64,000 nt of DNA, taken from the NCBI GenBank assembly GCA_942492205.1, contig CALODT010000003.1, forward strand, positions 372,001 to 436,000, read 5' to 3'. The translations under genes and the position numbers were made by a program. Source of the DNA: UBA1847 sp942492205 (GTDB lineage Bacteria > Pseudomonadota > Gammaproteobacteria > Steroidobacterales > Woeseiaceae). The notes under the pieces were generated by a model that saw nothing but the letters and a program-made list of their open reading frames with translations, did not search any database and was not told where the DNA came from. Shown here in pieces: positions 59,476-64,000 of this stretch. Numbering within the stretch: position 1 is the first letter of the stretch; every line of letters begins with the position of its first letter.

Positions 59476-60258
59476 ATGAAAAGAGTTCTGACCACGATTG
59501 TGGCCGGCGGCATGTTGCTGTCGGTGAGTGCCGGCCTCGCCGACTCGCACGAGGCCAAGACCGACGAAGCCAATTATGCGAGGCCTGTCGAGACGTTTTC
59601 CTGCCGTTACAACGAAGGCAAGGGTCCCGCGGACCTTGATGCGGTTGTAAAGAAGTTCAATGCCTGGGGTGACAAGCAGGGAATCGACAACTACTGGGCC
59701 TGGACGATGGTGCCGTATTACTTCAGTCCCGCACAGGAATTCGATCTGCTGTGGATGGGTGCCTCACCGGACGCGAAGACATTGGGGAAGGTCCAGGACC
59801 AGTGGCTGGCCAGCGGCGGCAAGGTCCAGGACAGCTTTAACGAGGTTCTGACTTGCGACGCTCACAGCAATGCGGCCGTGCTGCAGATGAAAGAGTCACC
59901 AGAACGCGCGGATCCATCGAGGGCTGTTGTGTCCTTTTCGGACTGCAAAATGGCCGACGGGGTGACTTTCGACGACATGTATCCGGCGCTGGCGGAGTGG
60001 AGCAAGTACATCACCGAGCAAGGGTCGAAGTCCGGGATGTTCGTGTTCTTCCCGGCTTACGGCGGCGGCGGTGAGAAATTTGATTTCAAATGGGTGAACT
60101 CCCATCAGAACCTCGAGGAAATGGGCGAAGACTGGGATAACTACAGTCAGACGGGTTGGGAAAAAGCCAACGAATTGTTCGCAGGCAAACTGGACTGCGA
60201 TTCGGCGCGTGCGTACCTGTCGACGACACGGCGTATGCCAAAAGGTGACGATGAGTAG
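59476..60258 (+). CDS. Exported protein of unknown function
   Basis: A 260-residue protein with a signal peptide (about residues 1-22, cut near GLADS) and no membrane helix afterwards, so probably periplasmic or secreted. Four cysteines in the mature protein (in FSCRYNEG, LTCDAHSN, FSDCKMADG and KLDCDSAR) could form two disulfides. The composition is acidic and rich in Trp, Tyr and Phe. An internal pairing is possible, since FSCRYNEGKGPADLDAVVKKF and the later FSDCKMADGVTFDDMYPALAEW segments are similar in layout. No family is recognised. AAGGGG precedes the ATG and a terminator follows. Confidence 0.7.
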   Translation: MKRVLTTIVAGGMLLSVSAGLADSHEAKTDEANYARPVETFSCRYNEGKGPADLDAVVKKFNAWGDKQGIDNYWAWTMVPYYFSPAQEFDLLWMGASPDAKTLGKVQDQWLASGGKVQDSFNEVLTCDAHSNAAVLQMKESPERADPSRAVVSFSDCKMADGVTFDDMYPALAEWSKYITEQGSKSGMFVFFPAYGGGGEKFDFKWVNSHQNLEEMGEDWDNYSQTGWEKANELFAGKLDCDSARAYLSTTRRMPKGDDE

Positions 60259-60284
60259 ACAAGCGCAATCTTGATGCAGTCGGG

Positions 60285-60306
60285 AGGGCCCCATTCGGGG
60301 CCCTTC
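60285..60306 (+). terminator. Terminator after the exported unknown protein
   Basis: AGGGCCCC and GGGGCCCT form an eight-base-pair stem with loop ATTC, followed by a short TCTT tail, 27 bases after the stop codon. Confidence 0.65.
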
Positions 60307-60431
60307 TTGCACCTGCGGCAGGTGTCGTAAGCCCGGAACGGCCTGCCGATATTGAATAGAGCGCACGCGCCCCCAGATACACGTGAGCATTATCGACACG
60401 CGTCTGCATTGCCGCCGACGCTGGAGCGGGC

Positions 60432-61385
60432 ATGGACTTCAAGGATTACTACGACATCATGGGCGTCAAGCGGGACGCCACCCAGGATGAAATAAAGCGT
60501 GCGTATCGCAGGCTGGCCCGCAAGTACCACCCCGATGTCAGCAAGGAAGCGGATGCCGAATCACGCTTCAAGGACCTGGGCGAGGCCTACGCGGTCCTCA
60601 AAGACCCTGAAAAGCGTGCGGCGTATGATCAACTGGGCGCGGACTGGAAGGCCGGGCAGGAGTTCAGGCCGCCGCCAGACTGGGGTTCCGGTTTCGAGTT
60701 CCGCGGCGGATTCCAGGATGGCGGTGGCTCGGCCTACAGCGATTTCTTCGATTCGCTGTTCGGTCGCGACTTCCAGACGACGATGGGCGGGCGCCAGGCG
60801 GGCATGCATGCTCACGGTGAAGACCACCATGCCAAGGTCCTGATCGATCTCGAGGACGCCTACCGTGGTGCGTCGCGCAGCATCTCGCTGGGCGCGCCGG
60901 AAATCGATCAATCCGGCCACGTGACGACCCGCCAACGCACCCTCAGCGTCAAGATTCCGAAAGGCGTAAAGCAGGGTCAGCGCATTCGCCTCGCCGGCCA
61001 GGGCTCGCCCGGAATGGGTCAGGGCCAGGCCGGTGACCTGTACCTCGAGATCGAATTCAAGCCCCACAAGCTGTTCCGCGTAGAGGGCCGCGATGTCTAC
61101 CTCGAATTGCCCGTGGCCCCCTGGGAGGCCGCGCTTGGCGCGACAGTGAAAGCACCGACGCCCGCCGGCCCGGTGGATCTGAAAATACCGGCAGGAACGA
61201 GCCGCCCGCGAAAGCTGCGTCTGAGAGGCAGGGGCATTCCAGGCAAGCCGCCAGGCGACCTTTTTGTTGAGCTGGTCATTACGATACCGCCTGCAGACAG
61301 CGAGTCGGCAAGACAGCTGTATGAAAAGATGCAGCGCGACCTGTCCTACGACCCCCGCAGCAAACTCGGAGTGCAGGGCCGATGA
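60432..61385 (+). CDS. cbpA: Curved-DNA-binding DnaJ-like co-chaperone CbpA
   Basis: A 317-residue class II J-protein. The J domain (about residues 4-70) contains YHPDVSKEAD with the HPD tripeptide needed to stimulate DnaK; a Gly/Phe-rich linker (about 75-115) is followed by two beta-barrel C-terminal domains. There is no zinc-finger region, as expected for CbpA. Its stop overlaps the start of the cbpM-like gene (ATGA). Confidence 0.94.
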   Translation: MDFKDYYDIMGVKRDATQDEIKRAYRRLARKYHPDVSKEADAESRFKDLGEAYAVLKDPEKRAAYDQLGADWKAGQEFRPPPDWGSGFEFRGGFQDGGGSAYSDFFDSLFGRDFQTTMGGRQAGMHAHGEDHHAKVLIDLEDAYRGASRSISLGAPEIDQSGHVTTRQRTLSVKIPKGVKQGQRIRLAGQGSPGMGQGQAGDLYLEIEFKPHKLFRVEGRDVYLELPVAPWEAALGATVKAPTPAGPVDLKIPAGTSRPRKLRLRGRGIPGKPPGDLFVELVITIPPADSESARQLYEKMQRDLSYDPRSKLGVQGR

Positions 61386-61699
61386 GCAGAAAAATACTGA
61401 GCGGCGTCATCGTCGAAGAAAGTGCAGAGTTGTCGCTTGGCGAACTCAGCCGCGCTTGCGCCACGTCCAGGGAGTGGTTGATCGAACTGGTCGAAGAGGG
61501 CGTATTGGAGCCTGCCGGAGATACGCCAACGCACTGGCGCTTTGCCGGTGTCAGCTTGAAACGGGCGCGCACGGCCAGGCGCCTGCATAAAGATCTCAAG
61601 ATCAACCTCGCCGGTGTCGCGCTTGCTCTCGATCTCATCGAGGAAATCGAATCGATGCGCGAGCGATTGCAGCGACTGGAGCCGATCGATGAGCCCTGA
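61382..61699 (+). CDS. cbpM: Chaperone modulator CbpM
   Basis: A 105-residue MerR-like helix-turn-helix protein (LGELSRACATSREWLIELVEEGVLEP, about residues 18-43) with a helical C-terminus. CbpM binds the J domain of CbpA and blocks its co-chaperone and DNA-binding activity. Overlap with cbpA supports the assignment. Confidence 0.9.
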   Translation: MSRKILSGVIVEESAELSLGELSRACATSREWLIELVEEGVLEPAGDTPTHWRFAGVSLKRARTARRLHKDLKINLAGVALALDLIEEIESMRERLQRLEPIDEP

Positions 61700-61758
61700 A
61701 ACTTCGCTCGCGCGGGCCGTGCTTTTTCCAATGACTGACCTTTCCCGGAGCTATCCTC

Positions 61759-62196
61759 GTGTCTGACTCGCAACATATCGTTTGCCCCGGCTGCGGCGCA
61801 GTCAATCGCATTCCCGCGGCGCGTATCGGCGACGCCCCGAAATGCGGTCGCTGCAACGCGGCCCTGTTCACTGCTCACCCGGTCGAACTCGATAGCAGCA
61901 ATTTCGACAAACACGTCGGCCGCAACGATATTCCAGTCGTCGTCGACTTCTGGGCGCCGTGGTGCGGCCCTTGCAAGATGATGGCGCCTGCATTCGAGCA
62001 GGCGGCCGCAGAGCTGGAACCCGGGGTCAGGCTTGCGAAGCTGAATACTGACGCCGCGCAGGATGTCGCCGCGAGATTCCACATCCAGAGCATCCCGACG
62101 CTGGCCGTTTTCAGGAACGGGCAGGAAGTTGCCCGTCAGCCCGGCGCCATGGGCGCTGCCGATATCGTTCGCTGGGTACGGGCGAATACGGAGTGA
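61759..62196 (+). CDS. trxC: Thioredoxin 2 (TrxC)
   Basis: A 145-residue thioredoxin with the TrxC-type N-terminal zinc site (CPGCGAVNRIP at about residues 8-18 and CGRCN at 30-34) and the active site WCGPCK (about 73-78). It reduces protein disulfides in the cytoplasm, often under oxidative stress. GTG start with CGGAG upstream. It follows cbpM by about 60 bases. Confidence 0.95.
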   Translation: MSDSQHIVCPGCGAVNRIPAARIGDAPKCGRCNAALFTAHPVELDSSNFDKHVGRNDIPVVVDFWAPWCGPCKMMAPAFEQAAAELEPGVRLAKLNTDAAQDVAARFHIQSIPTLAVFRNGQEVARQPGAMGAADIVRWVRANTE

Positions 62197-62324
62197 CCAC
62201 AAAGGCTGGCAGCTATTCCTGATAGACAGCCGTCTGTCTCGTCGAAACAATTTAAAGACAGGAGTGGCATAACGCTCATTTCGTGGCTTGCCACCCGTCA
62301 TGATCGTCTTGGAGGAAGCGCTCG

Positions 62325-63710
62325 ATGAGTTTTGACCTTACTTTCTACGGGGCAACCGGCGAAGTAACCGGCTCAATGTACCTTATCCAGGCGGGCGACC
62401 ACACGGTCCTGCTGGAATGCGGGCTCATTCAGGGCGGTGAAGAAAACGAACAGCGAAACGCGGATCCTTTCCCCGTCTCCGTGAACGAGATCGACGCCGT
62501 CATCCTGAGTCACGCGCACATCGATCACTCGGGCCGGGTCCCGCTGCTCGTCAAACGCGGCTATAGCGGTCCTGTGTATACACAGAATGCAACCAAAGCG
62601 CTCTGCGAAATCATGTGGCCCGATTCCGGGTACCTGAACGAGAAGGAAGTGGAGTGGAAAAACAGGAAACGCAAGCGAAAAGGGCAGCCGTTACTCAAAC
62701 CGCTGTACACGCTGGAAGACGCTGAAGAAGCGCTCAAGCTGCTGCGCGGCGTTGCCTACGGCGATGAATTGACCGTCGTCCCGGGACTGACGCTGCGCTA
62801 TTTCGACGCCGGCCATATTCTCGGTTCGGCGATCGTCGAATTGACCTATGCCAACCGGGATGCCAGCCGCACACTTGTCTTTAGTGGCGACCTCGGTTAC
62901 CGGGACGCGCCGGTGATGGATCCGCCTGCCGTGCTTCCGCAGGCGGATACCGTGCTGCTGGAAAGCACTTACGGCGATCGACTGCATCGCCGCTTCGACG
63001 ACACGATGGACGAACTGACGGCTGTCTTCGAGGCAGCTCGGGCCGGACGCGGCAATATCCTGATTCCCGCGTTCACGGTTGGCCGCACGCAGGATCTCCT
63101 GTACCTGATGGCCGAGAACTACGAGCGCTGGCAACTGGATAACTGGCAGATCTACCTCGACAGCCCGATGGCGATTGAGGCGACCGCTGTTTACGCGCAG
63201 TACCGCCATCTCTACGGTGTGAACCTGTTCGGGCCGAATTCGAACCTGCCGGATCTGCCGAACTATCACCAGACCCTGACGCCTGAGGAGTCGATGCGCA
63301 TCAATGATATCGAGTCCGGCGCTATCGTTATCGCGGGCAGCGGCATGTGCAGCGGCGGACGTATCCTGCATCACCTGAAAAACAATGCCTGGCGGCCCGA
63401 GTGTCACCTGGTGATTGTCGGTTTCCAGGCCTACGGCACACTTGGCCGACGCCTTGTCGAAGGCGTTGACACCATCAAGCTGTTTGGCGAAGAGATTCGT
63501 GTGCGCTGCCAGCTGCATACGATCGGCGGGCTGTCGGCGCACGGCGACCAGGCCGATCTCATCGCGTGGTACGGCGCTTTTCCGAATCGTCCTCCGGTCT
63601 ATCTCGTGCATGGTGAAGCTGATGCACAGCAGGTACTTGCAAAGAAGATGCGTACAGACCTGAACGCGCCGGTCTTCATCGCCGAGAAGGGGCAGATGAT
63701 TCACATTTAG
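62325..63710 (+). CDS. Metallo-beta-lactamase/beta-CASP RNA metallohydrolase
   Basis: A 461-residue nuclease-like enzyme. Zinc motif 2 is SHAHIDHSG (about residues 64-72), motif 3 DAGHILGSA (about 161-169), motif 4 FSGDLGY, with the beta-CASP domain (about 205-380, GSGMCSGGRILHHLKN) and the C-terminal RMMBL His in SAHGDQADLI. Such proteins are RNA endo/exonucleases related to CPSF73; the cellular target is unknown. GGAGGA lies before the ATG. An inverted repeat AGACAG/CTGTCT is in the 128-base upstream gap. Confidence 0.92.
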   Translation: MSFDLTFYGATGEVTGSMYLIQAGDHTVLLECGLIQGGEENEQRNADPFPVSVNEIDAVILSHAHIDHSGRVPLLVKRGYSGPVYTQNATKALCEIMWPDSGYLNEKEVEWKNRKRKRKGQPLLKPLYTLEDAEEALKLLRGVAYGDELTVVPGLTLRYFDAGHILGSAIVELTYANRDASRTLVFSGDLGYRDAPVMDPPAVLPQADTVLLESTYGDRLHRRFDDTMDELTAVFEAARAGRGNILIPAFTVGRTQDLLYLMAENYERWQLDNWQIYLDSPMAIEATAVYAQYRHLYGVNLFGPNSNLPDLPNYHQTLTPEESMRINDIESGAIVIAGSGMCSGGRILHHLKNNAWRPECHLVIVGFQAYGTLGRRLVEGVDTIKLFGEEIRVRCQLHTIGGLSAHGDQADLIAWYGAFPNRPPVYLVHGEADAQQVLAKKMRTDLNAPVFIAEKGQMIHI

Positions 63711-63715
63711 AGGCA

Positions 63716-64000
63716 ACGACTACGACTATCACGATCAACATCACCGAACCCGCAGGACACAACACACCAGCCGACGCGCTGCATCGCGCTGAACGTCTGG
63801 CCGAGGGGTACCTGCAGGCCGAGCTCGTCATGCAGAAGTACGGCATTCGGCACACGATCGTCGTCTTCGGCGGCACGCGCATTCGCGAAAGCGATCAGGC
63901 AGAAGAACGCGGGCTTTCTGACTACTACCGGATTGCCCGGGAGTTTGGTGCCATCGTAGGTCGTTCCGGACAGGGTCCCGACGACTGTCGCGTGACGCTT
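63716..64000 (+). CDS. LOG-family Rossmann-fold protein, cut by window edge
   Basis: The frame to the window end reads AERLAEGYLQAELVMQKYGI, then HTIVVFGGTRIRES and YYRIAREFGAIVGRSG, matching the N-terminal part of LOG-family proteins (the family includes cytokinin-activating phosphoribohydrolases and nucleotide nucleosidases). The PGGxGTxxE motif would lie beyond the edge. No ATG, GTG or TTG occurs in frame near the start; the nearest is a TTG at 63638 inside the upstream gene. Coordinates give the region of coding evidence; the true start is unresolved. Confidence 0.6.

Overview
The window is a GC-rich, densely packed chromosomal segment from a gammaproteobacterium. The evidence is gene order: suhB/trmJ-isc-ndk-rlmN-pilW-rodZ-hisS-yfgM-bamB-der and queA-tgt-yajC-secD-secF are classic gammaproteobacterial runs, and xerD-dsbC, guaB-guaA, tadA-mltF and cbpA-cbpM point the same way. 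Beta-oxidation genes, a clostridial-like Rnf operon and a delta-class carbonic anhydrase suggest a marine or sediment lineage (Woeseia-like or Chromatiales-like). That placement is inference only.

Layout. 1-10.2 kb: partial zapE, ETF-ubiquinone oxidoreductase, an SDR/thiolase pair, an acyltransferase, xerD, dsbC, a Nudix hydrolase beside tRNA-Leu(CAA), and an ECF sigma factor followed by a likely membrane anti-sigma factor and a double-PDZ periplasmic protein. 10.3-15.7 kb: queuosine genes and the SecDF-YajC translocase accessories. 15.8-27.3 kb: the suhB-to-der run, with a reduced isc cluster whose IscU-like scaffold has lost two of its three cluster-binding cysteines and with no ispG. 27.4-36.2 kb: metX, an M23 peptidase, xseA, guaB, guaA, a pentapeptide-repeat protein coupled to guaA, a sulfotransferase and tadA. 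36.2-40.1 kb: mltF, then a tRNA-Ser(CGA) hotspot with shattered tRNA copies, hairpin inserts, repeated tRNA 3' ends with terminators, a delta-carbonic anhydrase lipoprotein and a tyrosine-recombinase N-terminal remnant.

40.2-55.1 kb holds the most unusual content: a single co-directional block, largely with overlapping stop and start codons. It encodes a two-subunit 2-oxoacid:ferredoxin oxidoreductase (KorAB-like), an 819-residue protein with a ferredoxin tail, RnfB, a 1463-residue pyruvate:ferredoxin-oxidoreductase-like protein lacking a recognisable TPP motif, RnfC, D, G, E and A, and a previously unlisted 55-residue cysteine-rich membrane protein resembling the Na+-NQR maturation factor NqrM. 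Together they look like a machine coupling 2-oxoacid oxidation or carboxylation, through ferredoxin, to an ion-translocating NADH:ferredoxin oxidoreductase.

55.2-64 kb: a rubrerythrin-like protein, a DUF3461-like protein, a candidate small RNA with a strong terminator on the minus strand, a class II amidotransferase whose true start is TTG, an NlpE-like lipoprotein, polyphosphate glucokinase, an unknown secreted protein, CbpA/CbpM, TrxC, a beta-CASP metallohydrolase and a partial LOG-family gene.
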